Shown piece by piece: positions 1 through 6,469 of a stretch of DNA of 7,297 bases (within the stretch, counting starts at the first letter, position 1; every line of letters begins with the position of its first letter). A program made the translations under genes and the position numbers. The notes below the pieces were generated by a model. It ran no database searches and was not told the DNA's origin. It saw only the letters and a list, made by a program, of their open reading frames with translations. Origin of the DNA: Thermotogaceae bacterium (lineage in GTDB: Bacteria > Thermotogota > Thermotogae > Thermotogales > Thermotogaceae); NCBI GenBank assembly GCA_021161105.1, contig JAGHBG010000075.1, positions 1-7,297 of the forward strand. The letters run 5' to 3'.

Positions 1-498
1 AAATTATCCAAACTTCAAAATCTAAAATTAATGCACGATTTTTATTTGAAGTTGATAAAAGCTTTCTCTGAAGTTTATGATGCTTTTAAGAAAATAAAAG
101 AAGAGTATGTTGAAAAATATAAGAATATATTCGAAGAGAAATTTTTCGATTATATAAGCAGGATGTTCGAAGAAGATGAAGTGCAGTTCAATGTAAAAGA
201 AGATCTTGGTGTTGAAATATTTCTTCCTTCAGGAAAAAGCGGTACTCTGGATTTCTTGAGCAGGGCTACGAGAGACCAGATAGAACTCGCATATAAATTG
301 GCTCTTTATGACACAATGTTTCCTGATGAAAGTCAGCCTTTGGTAATAGACAACGCGCTTGTCAGATATGATGAAAAAAGGTTGAAGAAAGCTATAAAGC
401 TTTTAAAGGAGATTTCAAGCAAGAGGCAAGTAATTTTTCTTACAAGCGATAAAAGAGTAGCATCTATAATAAAGAATAAGAATGTCATGAAAATTTAA
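1..498 (+). CDS. YhaN/Rad50-like ABC-type ATPase, C-terminal part (5'-truncated by window)
   Basis: The frame is open from base 1, so the ATG at 31 is internal and the gene begins upstream of the window; 165 residues are visible. They start with a charged helical stretch (about 1-50), the likely end of a coiled coil, followed by an ABC-ATPase C-terminal lobe. Its parts are a signature-like motif LSRATRDQ (visible residues 86-93), a Walker B strand PLVIDN (113-118), a D-loop region with D124, and a last strand RQVIFLTSD (142-150). This order and the D-loop context match YhaN/SbcC/Rad50-type DNA-repair ATPases, closest to YhaN. Two positions deviate. The acidic residue after the Walker B Asp, normally D or E and the catalytic base, is Asn (N118). 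The switch His usually found after the last strand is replaced by Ser-Asp. ATP hydrolysis may therefore be weak or altered. The 3' end overlaps the convergent nucleotidyltransferase gene by 14 bp. The family call is fairly firm; the exact subfamily is not, because the N-terminal Walker A half is missing. Confidence 0.8.
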   Translation, partial: KLSKLQNLKLMHDFYLKLIKAFSEVYDAFKKIKEEYVEKYKNIFEEKFFDYISRMFEEDEVQFNVKEDLGVEIFLPSGKSGTLDFLSRATRDQIELAYKLALYDTMFPDESQPLVIDNALVRYDEKRLKKAIKLLKEISSKRQVIFLTSDKRVASIIKNKNVMKI

Positions 499-1036
499 GG
501 TCTTCTGGTTTATCTACATCCATAAAGCAGCCCGGTTCTTCTATATAAACTTTTTCCACAAGCTGAGGGTGTTTGTTTATAATTTGCTTGAAACCTTTGT
601 CGCCATAGAGATTTTTTTTGAAATGAAAGGCCTCCCTTTTAATCAATGTTGGGAAACCTTTTCCGTACTTATCTGAGTAAGGGTACAAAACAAGCTTATT
701 GGTTCTCGCCGCAGCTTCTAAGATTTTTTTAACACATTCATCTTTAATAAAAGGCATGTCTCCTAAGAATATCAAAAGATAGTCACATTGCCTTTTTTGT
801 GCCTCACTTAGAGCGATTGAAACAGATTGCGAAATTCCCTCTTTGTAATGCATATTCAAGATCACGTCTACATCTAACTTTAAGGTGTTTTTTGATACCA
901 CAAAAACTTCTCCGAATTTCCTGGCTATGTCCACAACCAGTTCAAGGAGAGTTTTGCCGTTTATCTTTTCTTTCAATTTGTCCCTTCCATATCTTTTGGA
1001 TTCACCCGATGCCAAGATAGCACAACATACTCTCAT
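485..1036 (-). CDS. MobA/MocA-like nucleotidyltransferase (NTP_transf_3 family)
   Basis: This 183-residue cytoplasmic protein has the fold signature of MobA/MocA-type nucleotidyltransferases. The N-terminal nucleotide-binding loop is AILASGESKRYGRDK (6-20, with G11, R15 and K20). An EGISQSV loop (66-72) follows, then the metal-binding GDMP motif (92-95), the segment GFPTLIKREAF with YGDKGF (127-149), and a closing MDVDKPEDL (172-180) that resembles the family's second acidic motif. The GFPTL...GDKG part resembles MocA (molybdopterin cytidylyltransferase) and its relatives more than MobA. The substrate cannot be set from sequence: no molybdenum-cofactor gene or molybdoenzyme lies in the window. 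The length is typical of the family. The ATG overlaps the stop of the peptidase gene in an ATGA arrangement and no clear Shine-Dalgarno precedes it, so translation probably depends on coupling to the upstream gene. It is the last gene of the minus-strand run, and its 3' end overlaps the convergent ATPase gene. Confidence 0.8.
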   Translation of the reverse strand: MRVCCAILASGESKRYGRDKLKEKINGKTLLELVVDIARKFGEVFVVSKNTLKLDVDVILNMHYKEGISQSVSIALSEAQKRQCDYLLIFLGDMPFIKDECVKKILEAAARTNKLVLYPYSDKYGKGFPTLIKREAFHFKKNLYGDKGFKQIINKHPQLVEKVYIEEPGCFMDVDKPEDLKFS

Positions 1037-2115
1037 ACCATATAAATTTTTCTATCGAGTGTGGAGAGAACTTCTACTCCATCTTTTCTCATTATTACAT
1101 CGTCTTCTATCCTTATTCCAAATTGTCCTTCAAGGTATATACCAGGTTCTATAGTGAAGACAACTCCTTTAACAATTTCTTCCTTTCCCATTGGGCTTAT
1201 TCTTGGTGATTCATGTATCTCAAGACCAACACCATGTCCAAGGCCGTGTCCAAACTCTTTTTTATATCCTTTACTTTCTATGTACGTTCTTGCAATTGCA
1301 TCTATCTCCTTTCCTGTCATACCAGGTTTTGCCTCTTTTATTGCTTTAATTTGTGCATTAAAAACTATATCATGTACCTTTCTAACTTCGTGGCCAGGTT
1401 CTCCAATTGCCACCATTCTTGTTAAATCGGAATGATATCCTTCGTAAACACACCCAAAATCAACTACAATGATGTCACCGTCCTCTATTACTTTATCGGA
1501 AGCTATACCGTGAGGAAGGGCTGATCTTGGGCCAGATGCTAAGATAGTTTCGAAGCCTGCTCTTTCAGCTCCATAAACTTTCATTCTATATTCAAGGTAA
1601 GCAGCTATTTCTTTCTCAGTTTTACCTTCTTTTATGAAGTCAAGCATATCGAGAAAAGCTTTTTCAGCAATTTGTATAGCTTTTTTTAGTTTCTTCACTT
1701 CCGTTTCGTCTTTAACCATTCTATGTTTTTTGATTATGCCGTCCACTTTACCAAATTCGACATTTCCTAACTTTTCAGAAAGTTTTTCAAAAAAGTCAAC
1801 GGATATTCTTTCTTTTTCTATCGCGATTTTTTTCAGTCTTTTATCATTTATAATGTCTGCTAAGAATTCATGGAAAAATTTATTTCCTCTGAATTCTAAT
1901 ACTTTCATACCTGTCTGCTTTTTTGCCTGTTCAGTGTACCTGGGATCTGTTATGAATATTTCTTCATCTTTAGTCAAAAGAAGGGCAGCGAATGTTCCAC
2001 TAAAACCCGTGTAATAAATTATAGAAGGCTTTGAAGATCCTTCTATGTTTACAAGAAGAACTGCTTCAGCTTCTGATTCCTCAAGTAATCTTTCTCTTCT
2101 CTCTTTATAATTCAT
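1033..2115 (-). CDS. Xaa-Pro aminopeptidase/dipeptidase, M24B metallopeptidase
   Basis: A complete 360-residue cytoplasmic peptidase that would remove N-terminal residues preceding proline, or cleave Xaa-Pro dipeptides. The N-terminal domain (about 1-130) is the creatinase-like non-catalytic half, recognisable by YYTGFSG (34-40) and DPRY (57-60). The C-terminal domain (about 135-355) has the pita-bread fold. All five dinuclear-metal ligands are visible: D219 (VVDFG), D230 (HSDLTR), H294 (GHGLGHGVG), E323 (FTIEPG) and E337 (RIEDD). The accessory histidines H202 (PHG) and H301 are also present. Length and motif order match the short bacterial PepQ/YpdF-type enzymes of about 350-360 residues; sequence alone does not separate aminopeptidase from prolidase activity. 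The ATG at 2115 has a strong Shine-Dalgarno 7 nt upstream that abuts the stop of the preceding gene. The stop overlaps the next gene by 4 bp. Everything expected of an active enzyme is intact. Its role is probably peptide turnover to supply amino acids. Confidence 0.95.
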   Translation of the reverse strand: MNYKERRERLLEESEAEAVLLVNIEGSSKPSIIYYTGFSGTFAALLLTKDEEIFITDPRYTEQAKKQTGMKVLEFRGNKFFHEFLADIINDKRLKKIAIEKERISVDFFEKLSEKLGNVEFGKVDGIIKKHRMVKDETEVKKLKKAIQIAEKAFLDMLDFIKEGKTEKEIAAYLEYRMKVYGAERAGFETILASGPRSALPHGIASDKVIEDGDIIVVDFGCVYEGYHSDLTRMVAIGEPGHEVRKVHDIVFNAQIKAIKEAKPGMTGKEIDAIARTYIESKGYKKEFGHGLGHGVGLEIHESPRISPMGKEEIVKGVVFTIEPGIYLEGQFGIRIEDDVIMRKDGVEVLSTLDRKIYMV

Positions 2116-2119
2116 TTTT

Positions 2120-2129
2120 CCCCCTCCTT
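2120..2129 (-). promoter_or_regulatory. Ribosome binding site of the M24B peptidase, overlapping the upstream stop
   Basis: On the minus strand the sequence TAAGGAGGGGGAAAAATG joins the TAA stop of the glycosidase gene to the peptidase ATG. AAGGAGG is a near-perfect Shine-Dalgarno that shares two bases with the stop codon. This fixes the start at 2115 and places the two genes on one message with only 12 bp between them. Confidence 0.85.
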
Positions 2130-3789
2130 ATTTAATTGGAAAAGCTAAGAGTCCCACAGCAACATACGGGGTTTTCCCATACTTGGTGAAATTCACTATT
2201 TCCCCATGAATAACAAGACTTGTTGAACTGCCACCATCAAAGCACATAGCACTTACATAGCCTTTTTGAAGAAGAAATTCAACCATCTCATCGTAATTCA
2301 TGCCTGGATGAGAGCTATCCTGTTCTATGACAATGAATGACAATCTTTTCCTGCTTTTTAGGGCTACAATGGTTCTTGGCGCTCTTGCAAAAGGAATTCC
2401 CCCGCTGTACCTTAACTTCTCGCTGACGGAATCAGGTAAAGGTTTTCCGCCGCTTATCAAGAATGGTCCACCTTCGATAGCTTGCATTATATTCAGATCG
2501 AAACTTGTTTGTATAAGTATCCTGGCAGGAGTATTTTCTTTCACATCATACAGGAAATCCTTGAACTTGCTGGCAATTGATAGTAAATATTCACCATTAT
2601 CCAGAGGGTATTTATAACCAAATTTTTCTACGAAACCATTCTTGATAAGGATATATATTTTGTCCTTTTCCTCTGGAATCTTCTTACCGAAGTCCTTTGT
2701 GTACATTAAGACTTCACCTTTTGCGATGGTGTTAATTCCCTTTATATAAAGCAAGGTATCTCCAAGCTGTACATCAACTTCTACATTCATTCTTTCTATA
2801 TACGCTTCTCCTTCGTCAGTTATGAAAAATATTGGCCTTCCGCCGTAGGGAGCAGAAAGTGGCACACCATTTCTTATTAAAAGACCAATGATCATGCCGC
2901 TTTTAGGGTCGAAATAACTGGCATTTACACCAGCCAGGGAACCGGTTCTTTTAACCATTGAGTCAACATTTTCCAGACTTCCAATGCCATTTTCTGCGAT
3001 TTCTGGAACGAGTCTTATTTTGTTAAGATCAATGTCAAGATAATCGATTATATATTCCTTATTGTTAAAGGTTTCTTTAACTCTTTTCCATACTATTCCT
3101 TCATAAACCTTGTATTCACCAAAGAAATCCTTTTCCATAATATCGTTAATTATTATAATTTTATTTTTTTCAACTCTTAAACGTGGGGAAAATCCCTCAG
3201 GGGTTTTAAGTTTTAAATAGAGGCTGTTCCCTGAATAAATTCCAAAAATTCCCTGGGGAGGTTCTATTCCGCTTTCAACAGGTTCTATCAATACCTTCAA
3301 AGTATCATCATCGACATTCATGGAAACCATATCTTCTGATACAGGTTTATCAAAATTTATTACAAGCATACCACTTTTTTCCTCAAAGCTTAGTACCTTT
3401 CTGCTCTTTAATATAGCAGCGTAAGAGCCACGCGGAAGTTTTTTCCATTTAATGCCAGTTATCTCTTCAACAACTGATTTTTTGATGTAAACATCTGTAC
3501 CAAAGAACAAAGCCCCATTCGGGTCTAATTCCTTTATAAAGTCTATTAATACACCACCTGATGCCATTGCTTCAATTATATGGTCCTCATAGAACATATA
3601 CAAACTTCCACTGCTCGGGTTCCCCCCAATTTCAAATCCAAGGGGTTTGAGATCCTGTACTCGAAAGTACAAATCACCATTCTTGTATACGGATTTTACC
3701 TCATATATGCTATTTGATATTATGATTGAGTTTGAAAACAAAAATGCTGCTATAAAAACCAGAAATGTGATTAGTAGAAGCCTTTTCAT
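2128..3789 (-). CDS. Exported phosphodiester glycosidase family (NAGPA-domain) protein
   Basis: A 553-residue protein that starts with a Sec-type signal peptide: MKRLL, then a hydrophobic core to about residue 18, with the cleavage site unclear near 19-21. It should act outside the inner membrane. Residues about 25-118 look like a copper-amine-oxidase N-terminal-type domain, a non-catalytic envelope module, with an RVQDLKPLGFEI segment (43-54). Residues about 120-215 are beta-rich and may be AMIN-like. The C-terminal half (about 245-550) is a NAGPA/phosphodiester glycosidase domain. Its motifs are GVNASYFD (287-294), AIEGGPFLI (437-445), ARAPRTIVAL (468-477) and the hallmark CFDGGSSTSLVI (516-527). 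The family hydrolyses sugar phosphodiesters such as uncovered GlcNAc-1-phosphodiester; the bacterial substrate is unknown and envelope glycans are a reasonable guess. The ATG lies 2 bp after the phosphorylase stop and has GAGGTGA 10 nt upstream. The C-terminal domain call is firm; the two N-terminal module names are tentative. Confidence 0.85.
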   Translation of the reverse strand: MKRLLLITFLVFIAAFLFSNSIIISNSIYEVKSVYKNGDLYFRVQDLKPLGFEIGGNPSSGSLYMFYEDHIIEAMASGGVLIDFIKELDPNGALFFGTDVYIKKSVVEEITGIKWKKLPRGSYAAILKSRKVLSFEEKSGMLVINFDKPVSEDMVSMNVDDDTLKVLIEPVESGIEPPQGIFGIYSGNSLYLKLKTPEGFSPRLRVEKNKIIIINDIMEKDFFGEYKVYEGIVWKRVKETFNNKEYIIDYLDIDLNKIRLVPEIAENGIGSLENVDSMVKRTGSLAGVNASYFDPKSGMIIGLLIRNGVPLSAPYGGRPIFFITDEGEAYIERMNVEVDVQLGDTLLYIKGINTIAKGEVLMYTKDFGKKIPEEKDKIYILIKNGFVEKFGYKYPLDNGEYLLSIASKFKDFLYDVKENTPARILIQTSFDLNIMQAIEGGPFLISGGKPLPDSVSEKLRYSGGIPFARAPRTIVALKSRKRLSFIVIEQDSSHPGMNYDEMVEFLLQKGYVSAMCFDGGSSTSLVIHGEIVNFTKYGKTPYVAVGLLAFPIK

Positions 3790-3791
3790 GC

Positions 3792-5096
3792 TTAGCTTAT
3801 CACCTCGTAAATCATTGGAAGCTTTTTCGCAGGTTCTTCGGCTATTGTATAAGCTTCTTTTATCGTTTTAATTGCTTCACTCACACGAGATTTTTTGGAG
3901 ATGAATATTGTGGCTAATGATTCTCCTTTTTCTACTTTATCTCCTATCTTTTTCATAACTTTTATTCCAACAGAAGGATCAATTGTGTCTTCCTTGTTGA
4001 TTCTTCCTGCGCCCAGTAATATAGAAGCTATTCCTATTTTTTCGGTATCTATGTCTTTTACATAACCCGTTTTCTCTGACTTTATTTCTAAGGTTTCTTG
4101 AGATATTGGCAGGTATTTTTGTGGACTGTCGATAACTCTTTCGTCTCCTCCTTGCGCTTTTATAAGATCCCTGAATTTTTCGAGACCTTTTCCATTTTTA
4201 AGGTTCTCAAGCAGTGCATTTTTGGCTTCTTTTTCGCTCATTTTTCCTGAGAGCCTGACCATGTATGAGGATATTTCTATACATAGTTCGAAAAATTTTT
4301 CATCGTAATTTCCTTTCAAAAATTCTATTGCCTCAAGGACTTCAAGAGAGTTTCCTACATAGATTCCAAGCGGTTCTTCCATATTTGTGATAAGTGCCAC
4401 GGTGTCCTTTCCGTGAGCTTTTCCTATTCCTACCATGGCTTCGGCAAGTTTTTTAGCCTCTTCAATGGTTTTCATGAAAGCACCGCTTCCAGCCTTAACA
4501 TCAAGCACAAATGCATTGGCTCCACCGGCTAACTTTTTGCTCATTATACTTGATGCTATTAGAGAAATTTCATCCACTGTGGCGGTTGCATCTCTCAAAG
4601 CATATATTTTCTTATCTGCTGGTGCAAGGTTTGCTGTCTGCCCGGCTATCGCTATTCCGTATTTCTTAACATTGCTTATGAACTCTTCCAATGAAAGAGA
4701 TGTTTTGAATCCTGGTATCGATTCTAGTTTATCTATAGTGCCTCCTGTATGTCCCAGAGCTCTTCCCGACATTTTTGCAATAGGAACTCCTACTGATGCC
4801 ACCAGTGGTGCTACAACGAGTGTTGTTTTATCTCCAACACCACCGCTGGAATGTTTATCTACAATCCTCTCGCCTATTTTTGAAAGGTCTATCATATCTC
4901 CTGATTTTGCCATTACTTCAGTTAGAATGGCTCTTTCTTCTTTATCCATATGCCTAAAATAGACTGCCATAAGAAACGCAGCCATCTGATAGTCTGGTAT
5001 TTCACCTCTTACATATCCCATAACCATGAATTCTATTTCTTCTCTATTAAGTTTTCCTCCATTTCTTTTCTTTAAGATCACTTCATAAGGAATCAT
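3792..5096 (-). CDS. pdp: Pyrimidine-nucleoside phosphorylase (PyNP)
   Basis: Catalyses the reversible phosphorolysis of uridine, thymidine and deoxyuridine to the base plus (deoxy)ribose-1-phosphate, in cytoplasmic pyrimidine salvage. The 434-residue length matches PyNP/DeoA. The alpha domain comes first, then the phosphate-binding segment KHSSGGVGDK (81-90), and then the family signature SGRALGHTGGTIDKLE (110-125, with T120). The pyrimidine-binding residues R168 (ALRDATA), S183 and K187 (SIMSKK) fall at the positions known for the Geobacillus enzyme. A C-terminal alpha/beta domain (about 335-434) carries the family's DPSVGI and GDKVEKGE segments. Lys at 108 (AKMSGR) is typical of broad-specificity PyNP, whereas E. 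coli thymidine phosphorylase has Met there, so I prefer pdp to deoA. The start overlaps the kinase-like gene by 14 bp, with a strong AGGAGGTG inside that gene. No active-site residue is missing. Confidence 0.95.
   Translation of the reverse strand: MIPYEVILKKRNGGKLNREEIEFMVMGYVRGEIPDYQMAAFLMAVYFRHMDKEERAILTEVMAKSGDMIDLSKIGERIVDKHSSGGVGDKTTLVVAPLVASVGVPIAKMSGRALGHTGGTIDKLESIPGFKTSLSLEEFISNVKKYGIAIAGQTANLAPADKKIYALRDATATVDEISLIASSIMSKKLAGGANAFVLDVKAGSGAFMKTIEEAKKLAEAMVGIGKAHGKDTVALITNMEEPLGIYVGNSLEVLEAIEFLKGNYDEKFFELCIEISSYMVRLSGKMSEKEAKNALLENLKNGKGLEKFRDLIKAQGGDERVIDSPQKYLPISQETLEIKSEKTGYVKDIDTEKIGIASILLGAGRINKEDTIDPSVGIKVMKKIGDKVEKGESLATIFISKKSRVSEAIKTIKEAYTIAEEPAKKLPMIYEVIS
3800..3806 (-). 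promoter_or_regulatory. Ribosome binding site of the NAGPA protein inside the phosphorylase 3' end
   Basis: GAGGTGA on the minus strand lies 10 nt before the ATG at 3789, within the last codons (Glu-Val-Ile) of the phosphorylase. Only 2 bp separate the phosphorylase stop from this ATG, so the two are likely to be translationally coupled. Confidence 0.7.
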
Positions 5097-5745
5097 CTTT
5101 GTACACCTCCTGAAAGCTGAGAATATATTTTACAGAGCCATTGCATCGTTCAATTTTTACGGATTCGCCCATAATCTCCATTATATCTTTGATAGTTCTA
5201 AGGCCTTCCCCTTCTTTCTCGAGATTTCCGGTTCCTTCAAAAATTATTGAATTGCCTAAAATATACGCTCTTGCACTGCTCTTTGAATATTTGTAGAGAT
5301 TATCAATGATGTTAAGAAGCACTCTGTATAAGTACTGCTGATCCACATAAACCTCCAGTTTGTCGCAATTTACCTTAAATTGTTCCCACTTGTATAACTC
5401 AATAATTTTTTTCAGAACTTCACATACGTTCGTATAATCTTTGATAACTTCAGCAGGGGTTCTTCTTAGAAAGTCATTGATGACATATTTTAATTCTTTC
5501 AGAGCCTCTGCTGATCCTTCTTCTATTCTTTGAGCCAGTATTCTTATATCGTGCAAAACCCCTCTTACATAAAGAGGATCTATTCTATATATTTTGAATT
5601 TTTCTTCACCAATAACCACTTCTTCAGCAAGCTCCGGATTGAAGTGCTTTGCAGAGTTTGTCAATGGAATCCATTGATTGTTTTCATATTTATAAATAGG
5701 AATGTTTATTTCTTCTAAAAGCTTTTTGTAAATTTCTTCACTCAT
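5083..5745 (-). CDS. Small soluble histidine-kinase-like protein with degenerate ATP-binding domain
   Basis: A 220-residue protein with no signal peptide or membrane segment. After about 55 residues of unrecognised sequence comes a two-helix DHp-like region (about 57-100) with a histidine box VLHDIR (H65). A HATPase-like domain follows (about 105-212). It has an N box, D135 then NIIDNLYKYS (145-154), a strand ending FEGTG (169-173) where DxGxG is expected, and a G2-like GEGL (179-182) only five residues later. The G1 aspartate is thus Phe and the ATP lid is nearly absent. The residue at H+4, usually Thr, Asn or Gln in kinases with phosphatase activity, is Ile. It overlaps the response-regulator stop by 8 bp (ATGAGTGA), so that regulator is the likely partner. 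I chose ATG 5745 over an in-frame TTG at 5769, which lacks a Shine-Dalgarno; AGAGG lies just before the ATG. It may be an atypical kinase or a Spo0B/ChpT-like phosphotransferase. Homology to kinases is fairly sure; activity is not. Confidence 0.75.
   Translation of the reverse strand: MSEEIYKKLLEEINIPIYKYENNQWIPLTNSAKHFNPELAEEVVIGEEKFKIYRIDPLYVRGVLHDIRILAQRIEEGSAEALKELKYVINDFLRRTPAEVIKDYTNVCEVLKKIIELYKWEQFKVNCDKLEVYVDQQYLYRVLLNIIDNLYKYSKSSARAYILGNSIIFEGTGNLEKEGEGLRTIKDIMEIMGESVKIERCNGSVKYILSFQEVYKDDSL
5104..5111 (-). promoter_or_regulatory. Ribosome binding site of pdp inside the kinase-like gene
   Basis: AGGAGGTG on the minus strand is a near-consensus Shine-Dalgarno 7 nt before the ATG at 5096. 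It lies within the coding sequence of the histidine-kinase-like gene, whose stop is 14 bp past the pdp ATG. It supports the overlapping start and lets pdp be translated strongly and partly independently of the weakly initiated upstream gene. Confidence 0.85.
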
Positions 5746-6463
5746 ATTCCTCTTTCCCTGGATCGACAAATTTATAACCTTTTCCTCTAACGGTAATTAT
5801 GTACTTTGGTTTTGATGGATTTTCTTCTATTTTAGTTCTCAATCTTCTTATGTGGACATCTACTGTTCTTGTATCAACGAAATTGTCATATCCCCAAAGT
5901 TCTTCAAGAAGTTTTTCCCTTGCAAAGACTTTTCCTTCATTTTCAAGGAGGAATTTTAAAAGATCAAACTCCAGTGGTGTTAAATTAACCTTTTCTCCTC
6001 GGACTTTAACTTCATACCTTTCCAAATCTATCTCAATGTCTTTTGCTTTCAGCTTTTTTGGTGTTTCTTTAACTTTTTTGTTGTCCATGTCCATTCTCCG
6101 AAAAATAACTTTAACTCTTGTTACAAGCTCCTTTGAACTAAAAGGCTTTGTCACATAATCATCAGCTCCAAGTTCGAGTCCTATTACTTTATCAATTTCA
6201 TCAGAAAGAGCTGTTAAAAATATCACAGGAACCGTGTGATATCCCTCGGTCATTCTGATCTTTTTTAGAAGTTCTTTCCCATCAAGATCCCCAGGAAGAA
6301 TAATATCTATTATAAACATGTCGAATTTTTCTTTTTGAGCTCTGTTAAGAGCATCTTCTGCATTTCTAACATAGTCTGCTTCAAATCTTTCATTTCTCAG
6401 TGCTCTAACTACCTTGTTAGCTATATCATCGTCGTCTTCAACAACAAGGATCCTTCTGTCCAT
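5738..6463 (-). CDS. OmpR/PhoB-family DNA-binding response regulator
   Basis: A 241-residue two-component transcription regulator. The receiver domain (about 3-120) has every conserved residue: the acidic pocket E9/D10 (VVEDD), phospho-acceptor D53 (FIIDIILP), T84 (FLTA), switch aromatic Y103 and K106 (TKPF). A charged linker (about 124-138) leads to a winged-helix output domain (about 140-235). That domain has NLTPLEFDLLKFLL (160-173), the recognition-helix segment RTVDVHIRRLRTKIE (199-213) and a wing ending TVRGKGYKF (224-232). Both domains look fully functional, unlike the degenerate kinase-like protein encoded just downstream with an 8-bp overlap. Start ATG 6463 is 6 bp after the membrane-protein stop, with AGGAGG 10 nt upstream. 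Its target genes are unknown; regulation of its own operon is a plausible guess, but no operator repeat was recognised. It resembles PhoB-type regulators, but nothing here ties it to phosphate. Confidence 0.95.
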   Translation of the reverse strand: MDRRILVVEDDDDIANKVVRALRNERFEADYVRNAEDALNRAQKEKFDMFIIDIILPGDLDGKELLKKIRMTEGYHTVPVIFLTALSDEIDKVIGLELGADDYVTKPFSSKELVTRVKVIFRRMDMDNKKVKETPKKLKAKDIEIDLERYEVKVRGEKVNLTPLEFDLLKFLLENEGKVFAREKLLEELWGYDNFVDTRTVDVHIRRLRTKIEENPSKPKYIITVRGKGYKFVDPGKEEYE

Positions 6464-6469
6464 ATTTTA

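Noticed and set aside
31..33. ATG at 31 as a true start of the plus-strand ATPase gene
   Set aside because: The frame stays open to base 1, there is no ribosome site before it, and the ATPase needs an N-terminal Walker A half that must lie upstream.
799..1435. Open frames on the plus strand (799-1020, 885-1154, 1061-1435) opposite the nucleotidyltransferase and peptidase genes
   Set aside because: They are antisense to genes with full family motifs, and their translations are Ser/Phe/Leu/Pro-rich without recognisable domains, as expected of shadow frames.
4435..4962. 175-codon open frame on the plus strand opposite pdp
   Set aside because: It lies wholly within the conserved phosphorylase gene; the Ala/Ser/Pro-rich product has no recognisable motif.
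5746..5769. In-frame TTG at 5769 as the start of the kinase-like protein (eight more residues)
   Set aside because: There is no Shine-Dalgarno before it and it deepens the overlap with the regulator gene. ATG 5745 has an upstream AGAGG and gives a normal ATGAGTGA coupling overlap.
5799..6158. 119-codon open frame on the plus strand opposite the response regulator
   Set aside because: It is a shadow of the winged-helix region; the Ser/Phe/Leu-rich product has no family features.
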